DNA of 48,195 nucleotides from Pseudomonadota bacterium (GTDB lineage Bacteria > Pseudomonadota > Alphaproteobacteria > Sphingomonadales > Sphingomonadaceae): assembly GCA_023426225.1 (NCBI GenBank), contig JAFABD010000105.1, positions 1-48,195 of the forward strand, in the 5' to 3' direction. A model generated the notes under the pieces. The model was not told the DNA's origin, did no database searches, and worked only from the letters and a program-made list of their open reading frames with translations. Positions 1 through 9,360 of the stretch are shown piece after piece. Both the position numbers and the translations under genes were made by a program. Numbering within the stretch: the stretch's first letter is position 1; each line of letters opens with the position of its first letter.

Positions 1-222
1 GTCTTTTCGCGCGGCGCCGATGCCGATGCGCGCTATGTCCAGCACCGCCTCGCGGCCGAGGCGCCGCGCGTGCGCGACTGGGTCGCGGCGGGCGGCGCGG
101 TGTATCTGTGCGGCAGCATCGCGATGGCCGAGGGGGTCGGTGCCGCGCTCGCCGACATCCTCGGCGCCGACGGCCTGCGCGCGCTCGCCGCGGCGGGGCG
201 CTATCGCCGCGACGCCTATTGA
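1..222 (+). CDS. C-terminal end of a CysJ-type flavoprotein reductase (partial)
   Basis: Only the last 73 codons are present; the frame is open from base 1 and stops with TGA at 220-222. The peptide contains YVQHRL, a Gly-rich stretch VYLCGSIAMAEGVGAAL and the ending RYRRDAY. This order matches the end of the NADPH-binding domain of sulfite reductase flavoprotein subunits and cytochrome P450 reductase-like proteins, where a conserved YVQxRL is followed by a CG motif and a terminal aromatic residue that stacks on the flavin. It would pass electrons from NADPH through FAD. The N-terminal domains lie outside the window, so CysJ cannot be told from fused PepSY/flavodoxin reductases. The efflux operon next door is on the other strand and unrelated. 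Confidence 0.75.
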   Translation, partial: VFSRGADADARYVQHRLAAEAPRVRDWVAAGGAVYLCGSIAMAEGVGAALADILGADGLRALAAAGRYRRDAY

Positions 223-244
223 CCCCCCACTAGGCGCGCACATG

Positions 245-282
245 AAAAAAGGGGGCGCAGCGCCGCGGCCCTGCTCCCCCTT
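245..282 (-). terminator. Intrinsic terminator of the RND efflux operon
   Basis: On the minus strand a hairpin with arms near 271-282 and 250-260 (AAGGGGG paired with CCCCCTT, one mismatch further in) runs straight into six T residues (A run at 245-250 on the plus strand). It lies about 50 bases past the stop of the outer membrane factor gene. It is the expected end of that three-gene transcript. Confidence 0.65.
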
Positions 283-330
283 GATCGCTCCCCCCTTTGA
301 TCGGTCCTCGCCGCCCGCGCGCGGCGCGGC

Positions 331-1779
331 TCAGTTGATTCCGCCGCCCAGCACCCGGTACAGCGTCACCAGGTTGGTCGCGCGCGCCAGCCGCGTCGCG
401 ATCAGGTCGCGTCGCGCGCCATAGGCGGTGCGCTGCGCATCGAGCGTGGTCAGGAACGATTCGACCCCGGCGCGATAACGCGCCTCGGACAGCCGCGACG
501 CCGTCACCGCCGCCTCGGCACGCGCGGTCCGCGCCGCGACCTGTTCGCCGATCGTCCCGCGCGTCGCCAGCGCGTCGGCAACCTCGCGGAACGCCGTCTG
601 CAGCGTCCGCTCATAGCTCGCCGCCGCCGCCTGGGCCTGCGCGCGCGCCGCCTCCAGGTTGCCGCGCCGCCGCCCGAAGTCAAAGATCGGCAACGTCGCC
701 GCCGGCGCCACCGACCAGGCGTCGCTGTTCTTGCCGAACAGCCCCGACAGCGCGGTGCTCACCGTGCCGAAGCTCGCGGTGAGCGAGATCGTCGGGAACA
801 TCGCCGCGCGCGCCGCGCCGATATTGGCGTTCTGCGCGATCAGCTGGTGCTCGGCCTGGAGCACGTCGGGCCGGCGCAGCAGCACGGTCGAACTCAGGTC
901 GGCGGGCAGCGCGTCGATCGTCACCCGCCCCTCGCCCAGCCCGTTCGGCAGCAGCGTATCGGGCACGCTCGTCCCTGCCAGCAGGTTGAGCGCGTTGCGG
1001 TCCTGCGCGATCTGCGCCTCCAGCGTCGCGATGTCGTTGCGCGCCGACTGATAGTTGGTCTCGGCCTGGCGCACCTCCAGCTCGGACGCGGTGCCGATGC
1101 GGAACTGGCCGCGCGTCAGCTCGAGCGACTGGCGAAAGCTCTCCAGCGTGTCGCGCGCGATCGCCAGCAGGTCCTGGTCGGCGGCAAGCGCCAGATAGGC
1201 CGATGCGATTTCGGAAATCAGGCTGATCCGCGTCGCGCGCTGCGCTTCCTGCGTCGCGAAAAAGTCCTGGAGCGCCGCTTCGTTCAGGTTGCGGATGCGC
1301 CCCCACAGGTCGATCTCGAACGCCGAAACGCCGATATTGGCCTGATAGATCTCGATCGTGTCGTTACCCGCGCCCGCCCCGGCCCCGGCTGCTGCGCCGC
1401 CGCCGCCGCCCGCCTGCGCGCCACGGCTGTTGGCGAACGCCGCGCTGCCCGTCGCGTTGAGCGAGGGGAGCAGGTTCGAACGCTGGACGCGATACTGCGC
1501 GCGCGCCGCCAGCACATTGGCCGCCGCGACGCGCAGGTCGCGGTTGTTCTCCAGCCCCAGCGCGATCACGTCGCGCAGCCGCGCGTCGGTGAAGAAGTCG
1601 TGCCAGCCGATCGCCGACACGTCGGTCCCCTCGGCCGCCGCGGCGGGATACGGCCCGCCCTGCGGCAAGGTCGCGGGAACCGCGCCTTCGGGGCGGACAT
1701 AGCGCGGGGCCATGTTGCACCCGGCCAGCAGCGTGCTGGCGACAAGCGCGGCAAGGATCTTGGTCTTGGTCGTCGTCAC
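331..1779 (-). CDS. RND efflux outer membrane factor, NodT/OprM family lipoprotein
   Basis: The 482-residue protein is the outer membrane channel of the tripartite pump encoded by this operon. The N-terminus is a lipoprotein signal with a lipobox LLAGC around residues 18-22, as in OprM. Two long helical repeats follow, each Ala/Gln/Arg-rich (for example VLAARAQYRVQRS and LEAARAQAQAAAASYERT), matching the two OEP repeats of the TolC fold. A Gly/Ala-rich insertion near residues 125-140 is a local oddity. The start is GTG, three bases after the pump stop codon, so translation is probably coupled. The family and its place behind an AcrA/AcrB pair are clear; the drug substrates cannot be read from the sequence. 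Confidence 0.93.
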   Translation of the reverse strand: MTTTKTKILAALVASTLLAGCNMAPRYVRPEGAVPATLPQGGPYPAAAAEGTDVSAIGWHDFFTDARLRDVIALGLENNRDLRVAAANVLAARAQYRVQRSNLLPSLNATGSAAFANSRGAQAGGGGGAAAGAGAGAGNDTIEIYQANIGVSAFEIDLWGRIRNLNEAALQDFFATQEAQRATRISLISEIASAYLALAADQDLLAIARDTLESFRQSLELTRGQFRIGTASELEVRQAETNYQSARNDIATLEAQIAQDRNALNLLAGTSVPDTLLPNGLGEGRVTIDALPADLSSTVLLRRPDVLQAEHQLIAQNANIGAARAAMFPTISLTASFGTVSTALSGLFGKNSDAWSVAPAATLPIFDFGRRRGNLEAARAQAQAAAASYERTLQTAFREVADALATRGTIGEQVAARTARAEAAVTASRLSEARYRAGVESFLTTLDAQRTAYGARRDLIATRLARATNLVTLYRVLGGGIN

Positions 1780-1782
1780 GGT

Positions 1783-4700
1783 TCAGGCTCCCTGGGGCTG
1801 CGTCGGGCCGGTGCCCTCGGGCGCGCCGCCCTCGGGTTCGATGTCGCGGTTCGCAGCCGCGTCCTTCGGCCGGCGGCGCGCGAACAGGTTGCGCACCACC
1901 ACGAAGAACATCGGAATGAAGAAGATGCCGAGCAGCGTGGCCGAAAGCATGCCGCCCACCACCGCGCGGCCGATCGCGTTCTGCCCGCCCGCACCCGCGC
2001 CGGTCGAAATCGCCAGCGGCAGCACGCCGAACACGAACGCCAGGCTGGTCATCAGGATCGGGCGCAGGCGCAGCCGCGCGGCGGCGATGGCGGCGTCGAA
2101 TGCCCCCATGCCCTCGCGCATCCGCTCCTCGGCGAACTCGACGATCAGGATCGCGTTCTTCGCCGACACGCCGATCGTGGTGATCAGGCCGACCTGGAGG
2201 TAGATGTCGTTGTTGAGCCCGGTCAGCTTCGCCGCCAGCAGCGCGCCGACGACGCCCAGCGGCACGACCAGCAGCACCGAGATCGGCACCGACCAGCTTT
2301 CGTACAGCGCGGCAAGGCACAGGAACACGATCAGCAGCGACAGCGCATAGAGCGCGGGCGCCTGGTTGCCCGACAGCCGCTCCTCATAGGACAGCCCGGT
2401 CCATTCGAGCGCGGTGCCCGGCGGCAGCTTGGCGTGGATTTCCTCCAGCGCCTGCATCGCCGCGCCCGAGCTCAGCCCCGGCGCCGCGCCGCCCTGAAGC
2501 TGCATCGCCGGCTGGCCGTTATAGCGCGTCAGCTGCACCGGCGCCTGCGTCCAGCTCAGCGTCGTGAAGGCGCTATAGGGCACCATCGCGCCGTTCGCGC
2601 CGCGGACATAGAAGTTGTTCAGGTCCTCGGGCTTCAGGCGATAGGGTTCGTCGGCCTGGACATAGACGCGCTTGACGCGGCCGCGGTCGATGAAGTCGTT
2701 GACATATTGCCCGCCCCACGCCGACGCGATCGTGGCGTTGATCGCGTTGAGGTCGAGCCCCAGCGCGCGCGCCTTGTCCTGGTCGACGTCGATCTTGAGC
2801 TGCGGCGCGTCCTCCAGCGACATCGGGCGCACCTGCACCAGCCGCTTGTCCTGCATCGCCATGCCCAGCATCATGTTGCGCATCTGGACCAGCTTCTCGT
2901 GCCCCATGCCGACCTGGTCGACCAGCTGCACGTCAAAGCCGGTGGCGTTGCCCAGTTCCTGCACCGCGGGCGGCACCAGCGCAAAGATCATCGCGTCGTG
3001 GAACTGCATGAACGGCCCCATCGCGCGCCCGGCGATCGCCTGCGCCTTGTTGGCCGCGCCCGAACGGTCGCCCCAGTCCTTCAGCAGGACGAAGGCGAGG
3101 CCCGCATTCTGCCCCTGGCCGGCAAAGCTGAAGCCGTTGATCGTGAACACGCCGTCGACATTCGCCTTCTCGGCGTTGAGGAAATGGTCGCGTACCAGCG
3201 CCAGCCCCTTGTCGGTCCGCGCCGTCGTCGCGCCCGACGGGCCCTGCACCAGCGCGATGATCGACCCCTGGTCCTCTTCGGGCAGGAAGCCGGTGGGCAG
3301 CCGCATGAACAACAGCCCCATGGCGACGCCGATCAGCACATAGACGAGCATCGAGCGCTTCCAGCTGCGCGAGATCCGCGTGACCCCGCCCTCGTACCGC
3401 ATCGAATTGCGCTCGAACGTGTCGTTGAACCAGCGGAAGAACCGCGCCAGCGGCCCGTGCCCTTCCAGCTTGCTCGGGTCGTGCGGCTTCAGGATCGTCG
3501 CGCACAGCGCCGGCGTCAGGATCAGCGCGACTATCACCGACAGCGCCATCGCCGACACGATCGTGATCGAGAACTGGCGATAGATCACGCCCGTCGACCC
3601 GCCGAAGAACGCCATCGGCAGGAACACCGCCGACAGCACCAGGCCGATGCCGACCAGCGCGCCGCTGATCTCGTCCATCGACTTCTTGGCGGCTTCCTTG
3701 GGGCTCAGATGCTCGGTGGTGATGAGGCGCTCGACATTCTCGACGACGACGATCGCGTCGTCGACGAGCAGGCCGATCGCCAGCACCATGCCGAACAGCG
3801 TCAGCGTGTTGATCGAATAGCCCGCGACCGCCATCACCGCAAAGGTGCCCAGCAGCACCACCGGCACCGCGATCGTCGGGATCAGCGTCGCACGGAAGTT
3901 CTGCAGGAACAGGAACATCACCAGGAACACGAGCACCACGGCCTCGATCAGCGTGTGCACCACCTGCTCGATCGAAAGCCGCACGAACGGCGTCGTGTCG
4001 TACGGATAGATGACCTTGACGTCGGCCGGGAAGGTCTTGGCGATCTCGCCGATCCGCGCCTTCACCGCATCGACGGTGTTGAGCGCGTTCGCTCCCGGCG
4101 CCAGCTTGATGCCGAAACCCGATGCGGGCTTGCCGTTCCAGCGCGTGTCGAACCCGTAATTCTCGGCGCCCAGCTCGACGCGCGCCACGTCGCGCAGCCG
4201 CACGACCGCGCCCGCGGCGCTCGTCTTCAGCCGGATGTTGCCGAACTCCTCGGCGGTCTGGAGGCGCGACTGGACCGAAACGGTCGCGTTGAGCATCTGC
4301 TCCTTGGGCGCCGGCTGCGCGCCGATCTGGCCCGCCGAAACCTGCGCGTTCTGCGCCTGCAGCGCGGCCGTCACGTCGGCCATCGTCAGCTGATAGCCGT
4401 TGAGCTTCAGCGGATCGACCCACACGCGCATCGCATATTGCGAACCGAACACCTGCGTGTCGCCCACGCCGTTGACGCGGCTCAGCGGGTCCTGGATGCG
4501 CGACGCGATCAGGTCCGACAGGTCGGCGGCGTCATGCGCGCCGTTCTCGGAATACAGGCCGACGATCAGCAGGAAGTTGGTGGTCGCCTTGGCGACGCGG
4601 ATGCCCTGTTGCTGCACTTCCTGCGGCAACAGCGGCGTCGCGGCCTGCAGCTTGTTCTGCACCTGCACCTGCGCGATGTCGGGATCGGTGCCCTGCTCGA

Positions 4701-4980
4701 AGGTCAGCGTGATCTCGACGGTGCCCGCCGAGCTCGACGACGACGAGAAGTAGCGAAGGTGGTCGATCCCCTTCATCTGCTGCTCGATGATCTGCGTCGT
4801 CGTGTTTTCCAGCGTCTGCGCGTCGGCGCCCGGATAGGCCGCGGTGATGCTGACCGACGGCGGCGCGATCGACGGGAACTGCGCGATCGGCAGGCTGCGC
4901 ATCGCCAGCACGCCCGCCAGCATCAGGATGATGGCGATGACCCATGCAAAGATGGGCCGGTCGATGAAATAGCGCGACAT
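1783..4980 (-). CDS. RND multidrug efflux permease, HAE1 (AcrB/MexB) family
   Basis: The 1065-residue protein has the usual length of the inner membrane proton/drug antiporters. The N-terminus FIDRPIFAWVIAIILML is the first transmembrane helix. The proton relay is intact: two adjacent Asp in GLLVDDAIVVVENV (TM4) and Lys in GVSAKNAILIVEFA (TM10). The porter loops lie between TM1-2 and TM7-8, and the C-terminus is a charged cytoplasmic tail. GAGG precedes the ATG at 4980. The adaptor gene stops six bases upstream and the outer membrane factor gene starts three bases downstream, so this is one operon. Regulation is probably by the divergent TetR-type protein acting at the palindrome at 6205-6224. 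The substrate range is unknown. Confidence 0.96.
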   Translation of the reverse strand: MSRYFIDRPIFAWVIAIILMLAGVLAMRSLPIAQFPSIAPPSVSITAAYPGADAQTLENTTTQIIEQQMKGIDHLRYFSSSSSSAGTVEITLTFEQGTDPDIAQVQVQNKLQAATPLLPQEVQQQGIRVAKATTNFLLIVGLYSENGAHDAADLSDLIASRIQDPLSRVNGVGDTQVFGSQYAMRVWVDPLKLNGYQLTMADVTAALQAQNAQVSAGQIGAQPAPKEQMLNATVSVQSRLQTAEEFGNIRLKTSAAGAVVRLRDVARVELGAENYGFDTRWNGKPASGFGIKLAPGANALNTVDAVKARIGEIAKTFPADVKVIYPYDTTPFVRLSIEQVVHTLIEAVVLVFLVMFLFLQNFRATLIPTIAVPVVLLGTFAVMAVAGYSINTLTLFGMVLAIGLLVDDAIVVVENVERLITTEHLSPKEAAKKSMDEISGALVGIGLVLSAVFLPMAFFGGSTGVIYRQFSITIVSAMALSVIVALILTPALCATILKPHDPSKLEGHGPLARFFRWFNDTFERNSMRYEGGVTRISRSWKRSMLVYVLIGVAMGLLFMRLPTGFLPEEDQGSIIALVQGPSGATTARTDKGLALVRDHFLNAEKANVDGVFTINGFSFAGQGQNAGLAFVLLKDWGDRSGAANKAQAIAGRAMGPFMQFHDAMIFALVPPAVQELGNATGFDVQLVDQVGMGHEKLVQMRNMMLGMAMQDKRLVQVRPMSLEDAPQLKIDVDQDKARALGLDLNAINATIASAWGGQYVNDFIDRGRVKRVYVQADEPYRLKPEDLNNFYVRGANGAMVPYSAFTTLSWTQAPVQLTRYNGQPAMQLQGGAAPGLSSGAAMQALEEIHAKLPPGTALEWTGLSYEERLSGNQAPALYALSLLIVFLCLAALYESWSVPISVLLVVPLGVVGALLAAKLTGLNNDIYLQVGLITTIGVSAKNAILIVEFAEERMREGMGAFDAAIAAARLRLRPILMTSLAFVFGVLPLAISTGAGAGGQNAIGRAVVGGMLSATLLGIFFIPMFFVVVRNLFARRRPKDAAANRDIEPEGGAPEGTGPTQPQGA

Positions 4981-4986
4981 GGTGCC

Positions 4987-6177
4987 TCAACGCCCCTTTG
5001 CTGCGGGGGCGCCCGCCGGCGCGGCCCCGTTGGCGCCGCCCTGGGGCGCGGCGTCGGGCTTCCAGGCGACGGCCTTCACCGGCGTTCCCGGCTGCAGGTT
5101 CTGCGCGCCCTCGACGATCACGCGGTCGCCGGGCTTCAGCCCGCCGGTGACGAGCCAGGCGTCGCCGACGGTGCGCGGCGCGGTGATCGGCCGCGGCTCG
5201 ATCTTGTCGCCCGCGCCCACCACCATCACGACGGCATGGCCCTTCTCGTCGCGCGTCACCGCGCGCTGCGGCACCAGCATCGCCGCCGCCTGCGTGCCCT
5301 CGACGAACTCGGCGCGGACATACATGCCCGGCAGCAACAGCCCGTTGGGGTTGGCGAACTGCGCGCGGATCGTCTGGCTGCCCGTTTCGGGATCGACGGT
5401 CACGTCGGCGAACTTGACGACGCCCTCGACCGGATAGGCCGTGCCGTCCTCCAGCTTCAGCCGCACGCGCGCCGCATCGCTGCCGCGCGCCAGCTTGCCC
5501 GCCAGCAACTGCTGGCGCAGCCGCAGCTGGTCGGCGCTCGACTGGGTGATGTCGACATAGATCGGGTCGAGCCGCTGGATCGTCGTCAACGCTGTCGCCT
5601 GCGCCGCCGTCACCAGCGCGCCGGTCGTCACCAGCGAACGGCCGATCCGCCCGGCGATCGGCGCGCGCACCGTGGTCCGCTCGAGGTCGATCGTCGCCGA
5701 ACGCAGCGCGGCCTGCTGCGCCGCCACCTCCGCACGCGCCTGCTGCGCGGCGGCGACGGCATTCTCGTAATCCTGCCGCGCGATCGCGTTGATCTTGACC
5801 AGCTCGCCGTAACGGCGCGCCAGCGCCTCGCTCGACGCGATCGTCGCCTGCGCGCGGGCGAGCGCCGCACGCGCGCTCGCCACCTGCGCGGTATAGGGCG
5901 CCGGGTCGATGCGATAGAGCGGCTGGCCCGCGCGCACCTGGTCGCCTTCCTGGAACAGCCGGGCGGTGATGATGCCGTTGACCTGCGGCCGCACTTCCGA
6001 CGTCTCATAGGCGGCGGTGCGCGCGGCGAGTTCGGTGGTCAGCGTCACCGACTGGGTCTGGATGGTCACGAAGCCCACCTGCGGCGGGCCGGACGGGCCC
6101 ATCTGCTGCTGGGGAGCGCCACCGCAACCGGCAAGCAACAACGCGGCGGTGATCGCAACGGCGGACGATTTCCTCAT
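4987..6177 (-). CDS. RND efflux periplasmic adaptor, AcrA/MexA family lipoprotein
   Basis: This is the membrane fusion protein that links pump and channel. From the ATG at 6177 the product has 396 residues, with a lipobox LLLAGCGG near residue 20, then the split lipoyl motif, an alpha-helical hairpin rich in Ala/Arg (residues ~95-165), and beta-barrel and membrane-proximal domains ending in a Pro/Ala tail. I chose 6177 because GGAAGGG lies 3-4 bases before it and because a candidate -10 (CATAAT at 6200-6205) would place the transcript start about 16 bases upstream. A second ATG at 6189 adds only four residues. It is the first gene of the adaptor-pump-channel operon. Confidence 0.93.
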   Translation of the reverse strand: MRKSSAVAITAALLLAGCGGAPQQQMGPSGPPQVGFVTIQTQSVTLTTELAARTAAYETSEVRPQVNGIITARLFQEGDQVRAGQPLYRIDPAPYTAQVASARAALARAQATIASSEALARRYGELVKINAIARQDYENAVAAAQQARAEVAAQQAALRSATIDLERTTVRAPIAGRIGRSLVTTGALVTAAQATALTTIQRLDPIYVDITQSSADQLRLRQQLLAGKLARGSDAARVRLKLEDGTAYPVEGVVKFADVTVDPETGSQTIRAQFANPNGLLLPGMYVRAEFVEGTQAAAMLVPQRAVTRDEKGHAVVMVVGAGDKIEPRPITAPRTVGDAWLVTGGLKPGDRVIVEGAQNLQPGTPVKAVAWKPDAAPQGGANGAAPAGAPAAKGR

Positions 6178-6204
6178 GGACCCTTCCATTTCCCTGCAAA
6201 TTAT

Positions 6205-6224
6205 GTGAGTGAGCGCTCACTCAC
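6205..6224. promoter_or_regulatory. Perfect 20-bp palindrome, candidate TetR operator
   Basis: GTGAGTGAGCGCTCACTCAC is its own reverse complement over all 20 bases. It lies between the divergent adaptor gene (start 6177) and TetR-type gene (start 6285). It abuts a minus-strand -10-like CATAAT (6200-6205), so a bound repressor would block the efflux promoter. Position and symmetry fit the autoregulated repressor layout of the AcrR/TtgR type. That the neighbouring TetR protein binds here is inference. Confidence 0.75.
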
Positions 6225-6284
6225 GATTTGGGCGTGCCCTAACGTCCTTGTACAGCGAAAGCAAGCGCAGGTGACGCGCAGGGG

Positions 6285-6947
6285 GTGGAATTGAACAGTT
6301 CGGCCTGTTTTTCGGGCGAGGCGCCGCGCGGACGCGCGGCCAAGGCGGACGATCGGCGGCGACGCGTCCTCGATGCGGCGCGCAAGCTGTTCACCGAACG
6401 TGGCTTTCACGCGGCAAGCGTGGCCCAGATCGCCGAGGAATCGGGGGTCAAGGTCGGCCAGCTCTATCGCGATTTCGCGTCCAAGGAAGACATTGTCGCC
6501 GCGCTCGCCGCCGCCGATGTCGAGGTGTTCCTCGACGAATCGACGCTGCGCGCGGCGGTGCTCGCGGACGATCTCGGCGCGATCGAAAGCTGGGTGCTGC
6601 GCTTTCTCGAATCGACCGAAACCGATGCCGAATGCGCGCTGCTGGCCGAGGTGTTCGCCGAGGCGACGCGCAACCCGCGCGTGGGTCAGATCCTCAATTC
6701 GATCGACACGCGGCTGCATCAAAGCCTGATGACCGCGCTCCACGCGCTCGCCCCCGGCGACGGCTCGGGCGACGCGCTCGAAAGGCTTGCCGACCTCATC
6801 CTCGCGCTGGGGTCGGGCACCTGGTACCGGCGCATCGCCGATCCCGCGTTCAACCATCAGGGGCTCGCCCGCTATGCGACCGAGGTGGTGCAGGGCGAAA
6901 TCGCGCGGCTGCGCGCTACGGGGGTTCGCGGATTGCGCCGCGCCTGA
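6285..6947 (+). CDS. TetR/AcrR family repressor of the efflux operon
   Basis: The 220-residue protein has a typical N-terminal TetR DNA-binding domain: RVLDAARKLFTERGF, then AASVAQIAEESGVKVGQLY (helix-turn-helix, residues ~38-60), followed by the FASKEDI motif. The rest is the helical ligand-binding and dimer domain. The frame opens with GTG at 6285; TTG at 6291 is an equally good start because AGGGGG at 6280-6285 would then sit five bases upstream. Both give the same domain. It is divergent from the RND operon with the perfect palindrome between them, so it most likely represses the pump and itself. The ligand cannot be read. Confidence 0.88.
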   Translation: MELNSSACFSGEAPRGRAAKADDRRRRVLDAARKLFTERGFHAASVAQIAEESGVKVGQLYRDFASKEDIVAALAAADVEVFLDESTLRAAVLADDLGAIESWVLRFLESTETDAECALLAEVFAEATRNPRVGQILNSIDTRLHQSLMTALHALAPGDGSGDALERLADLILALGSGTWYRRIADPAFNHQGLARYATEVVQGEIARLRATGVRGLRRA

Positions 6948-7083
6948 CGTTGCGTCGCGCGGCGGCCATCGGCGGCGCGACTCCCCCTTTTCTCCGTCCG
7001 GGAACAATGCCAACAGCAAGGCGATTGGGGAATCGCGGCGCTGCGCCCAAATTCGGCCCGCCGCACGCAGGGAAAGGGATCGC

Positions 7084-9132
7084 GTGAAGCCACTCGGAAC
7101 GCTCGGCTGGGTCTTGGTCGCTGGCGCCGGGGCCACCGCGCTCGGCATCGTCGCCAGCGCGCGCGGCGAACCCGTCAACGCGGTATGGCTCGTCGTCGCC
7201 GCGGTCGCGATCTACCTGATCGCCTATCGCTTCTACGCGCTCTACATCGCGCGCACGGTGATGCGGCTCGATCCGTCGCGGCCCACCCCGGCGGTGCGCC
7301 ATCCCGACGGGCTCGATTTCGTCGCGACCGACCGGCGCGTGCTGTTCGGCCACCATTTCGCGGCGATCGCGGGCGCCGGCCCGCTCGTCGGCCCCGTGCT
7401 CGCGGCCCAGATGGGCTATCTGCCGGGCATGTTGTGGATCCTCGCGGGCGTCGTGCTCGCGGGCGCGGTCCAGGACTTCATGGTGCTGTTCATCTCGATG
7501 CGCCGCGACGGCCGCTCGCTCGGCGAGCTGATCCGGATGGAGCTCGGCGCCGTCCCCGGCACGATCGCGCTGTTCGGCGCCTTCATGATCATGGTCATCA
7601 TCCTTGCGGTGCTCGCGCTCATCGTCGTGCGCGCGCTCGCGAACAGCCCCTGGGGCACCTTCACCGTCGCCGCGACGATCCCGCTGGCGATCCTGATGGG
7701 CGTCTACACCCGCTGGATCCGCCCGGGCCGCATCGGCGAGGTGTCGATCCTCGGGCTGATCGGGCTGTTCGCGGCGATCCTGTTCGGGCGCAACGTCGCC
7801 GAATCGGCCACGCTCGCACCGCTGTTCACCTTCACCCCGGTCCAGCTCTGCTGGATCCTGATCGGCTATGGCGCGATCGCCTCGGTGCTGCCGGTGTGGC
7901 TGCTGCTCGCGCCGCGCGACTATCTGTCGACCTTTCTCAAGATCGGCGCGATCGCCGCGCTTGCGATCGGCATCGTCGTCGTCGCCCCGCCGCTTCAGAT
8001 GCCCGCGCTCACGCGCTTCGTCGACGGCACCGGCCCGGTCTGGTCGGGGTCGCTCTTCCCGTTCCTGTTCATCACGATCGCGTGCGGCGCGGTGTCGGGG
8101 TTCCACGCGCTGATCGCCAGCGGCACCACGCCCAAGCTGATCGCGTCCGAAGCCGACGCGCCCTTCATCGGCTATGGCGCGATGCTGATGGAAAGCTTCG
8201 TCGCGATCATGGCGCTGATCTCGGCGTCGGTGATCGAACCGGGCATCTATTTCACGATGAACAGCCCGGCCGCCGTCGTCGGCACCACTGCCGACAGCGC
8301 GGCCGCCGCGGTTCACAAGATGGGCTTCGACATCACGCCCGCGACGATCGAACAGACCGCGAGCGATGTCGGCGAAAGCACGATCATCTCGCGCGCGGGC
8401 GGCGCGCCCACGCTCGCGGTCGGCATGGCGCATGTGTTCAGCCGGCTGATCGGCGGCAAGGCGATGATGGCCTTCTGGTATCATTTCGCGATCCTGTTCG
8501 AGGCGCTGTTCATCCTCACCGCGGTCGATGCCGGCACGCGTGCGGGGCGGTTCATGCTTCAGGATCTGATCGGGCTCGTCGCGCCGGGCTTCCGCAACGC
8601 GACGACGATCATGCCCTCGCTCGTCGGCACCGGGCTGTGCGTCGCCGCATGGGGCTTCTTCCTCTATCAGGGCGTCACCGATCCGCTCGGCGGCGTGAAC
8701 ACGCTGTGGCCGCTGTTCGGCATCTCGAACCAGATGCTCGCCGCGGTCGCGCTGATGCTCGCGACGGTGGTGCTGTTCCGGATGAAGCAGGATCGCTTCG
8801 CCTGGGTGACGATCGTGCCCGCCGCCTGGCTGCTCGTCTGCACCGTCAGCGCCAGCCTGCTCAAGCTGTTCTCGTCCAGCCCGGCGGTCGGCTTCCTCGC
8901 GCATGCGCGGCGCTTCTCCGACGCGCTCGGCCGCGGCGAGGTGCTCGCCCCCGCCAAGTCGCTCGGCGAGATGCGCCGCATCGTCGCCAACGACATGATC
9001 GACGCGGGGCTGTGCGCGCTGTTCCTCGCGGTCGTGCTGGCGATCCTTTTCTATTCGATCCGCACCGTGTTCGCCGCGCGGCGCATCGCGGAACCGAGCG
9101 TGCACGAACTGCCGCTCGCGCCGGCCGAATGA
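7084..9132 (+). CDS. cstA: CstA/BtsT family carbon-starvation permease
   Basis: The 682-residue integral membrane protein has many hydrophobic helices from residue 10 onward and the family signatures ATDRRVLFGHHFAAIAGAGP and VAPFH-type loops, plus FWYHFAILFEALFILTAVDAGTRAGRF, all recognisable from CstA and BtsT. These proteins import peptides or pyruvate; E. coli CstA is about 700 residues. The frame runs open further upstream, but a GTG at 7084 preceded by AAGGGA is where homology begins. The last codon overlaps the next gene as ATGA, the usual cstA-ybdD pairing. Whether this copy carries pyruvate or peptides cannot be decided here. Confidence 0.93.
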   Translation: MKPLGTLGWVLVAGAGATALGIVASARGEPVNAVWLVVAAVAIYLIAYRFYALYIARTVMRLDPSRPTPAVRHPDGLDFVATDRRVLFGHHFAAIAGAGPLVGPVLAAQMGYLPGMLWILAGVVLAGAVQDFMVLFISMRRDGRSLGELIRMELGAVPGTIALFGAFMIMVIILAVLALIVVRALANSPWGTFTVAATIPLAILMGVYTRWIRPGRIGEVSILGLIGLFAAILFGRNVAESATLAPLFTFTPVQLCWILIGYGAIASVLPVWLLLAPRDYLSTFLKIGAIAALAIGIVVVAPPLQMPALTRFVDGTGPVWSGSLFPFLFITIACGAVSGFHALIASGTTPKLIASEADAPFIGYGAMLMESFVAIMALISASVIEPGIYFTMNSPAAVVGTTADSAAAAVHKMGFDITPATIEQTASDVGESTIISRAGGAPTLAVGMAHVFSRLIGGKAMMAFWYHFAILFEALFILTAVDAGTRAGRFMLQDLIGLVAPGFRNATTIMPSLVGTGLCVAAWGFFLYQGVTDPLGGVNTLWPLFGISNQMLAAVALMLATVVLFRMKQDRFAWVTIVPAAWLLVCTVSASLLKLFSSSPAVGFLAHARRFSDALGRGEVLAPAKSLGEMRRIVANDMIDAGLCALFLAVVLAILFYSIRTVFAARRIAEPSVHELPLAPAE

Positions 9133-9329
9133 CGCGGCCGCGCCTCCGCGACCTGTGGGCCGGCGCGGCCGAGACCGCGCGGCTCATGGTCGGCCTGCCG
9201 TCCTATGAGCGTTATTGCGCGCATCGGGCGGCGCATCATCCGGGCGAGCCGGTGATGACGCGCGCCGAGTTCTTCCGCGACCGGCAGGAGGCGCGCTACG
9301 GCGGCAAGAATGGCGGCCGCTGCTGCTGA
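9129..9329 (+). CDS. YbdD/YjiX family small protein (DUF466)
   Basis: This is a 66-residue protein whose ATG overlaps the cstA stop (ATGA at 9129-9132). The sequence contains MVGLPSYERYCAHR, the block MTRAEFFRDRQEARYGG and ends GGRCC. This matches E. coli YbdD and YjiX, which share the EFFRxRQxARYGGK...RCC ending. The family always travels with CstA or BtsT permeases and is thought to be needed for their transport activity. The terminal Cys pair is kept. The match rests on remembered family sequence, and the pairing with cstA supports it strongly. Confidence 0.9.
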   Translation: MTRPRLRDLWAGAAETARLMVGLPSYERYCAHRAAHHPGEPVMTRAEFFRDRQEARYGGKNGGRCC

Positions 9330-9360
9330 GGATCGCCGCGCCGCGGGCCGCGATTGCTGA

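Noticed and set aside
847..6294. Open plus-strand frame of about 1815 codons opposite the efflux operon
   Set aside because: It is Arg/His/Gln/Asp-rich and lies exactly opposite three well-matched genes. Long antisense frames are expected at this GC content.
6787..7083. In-frame 99-codon extension ahead of cstA
   Set aside because: It runs through the TetR gene, reads as Arg/Pro-rich peptide and has no CstA homology; a good GTG with ribosome site lies at 7084.
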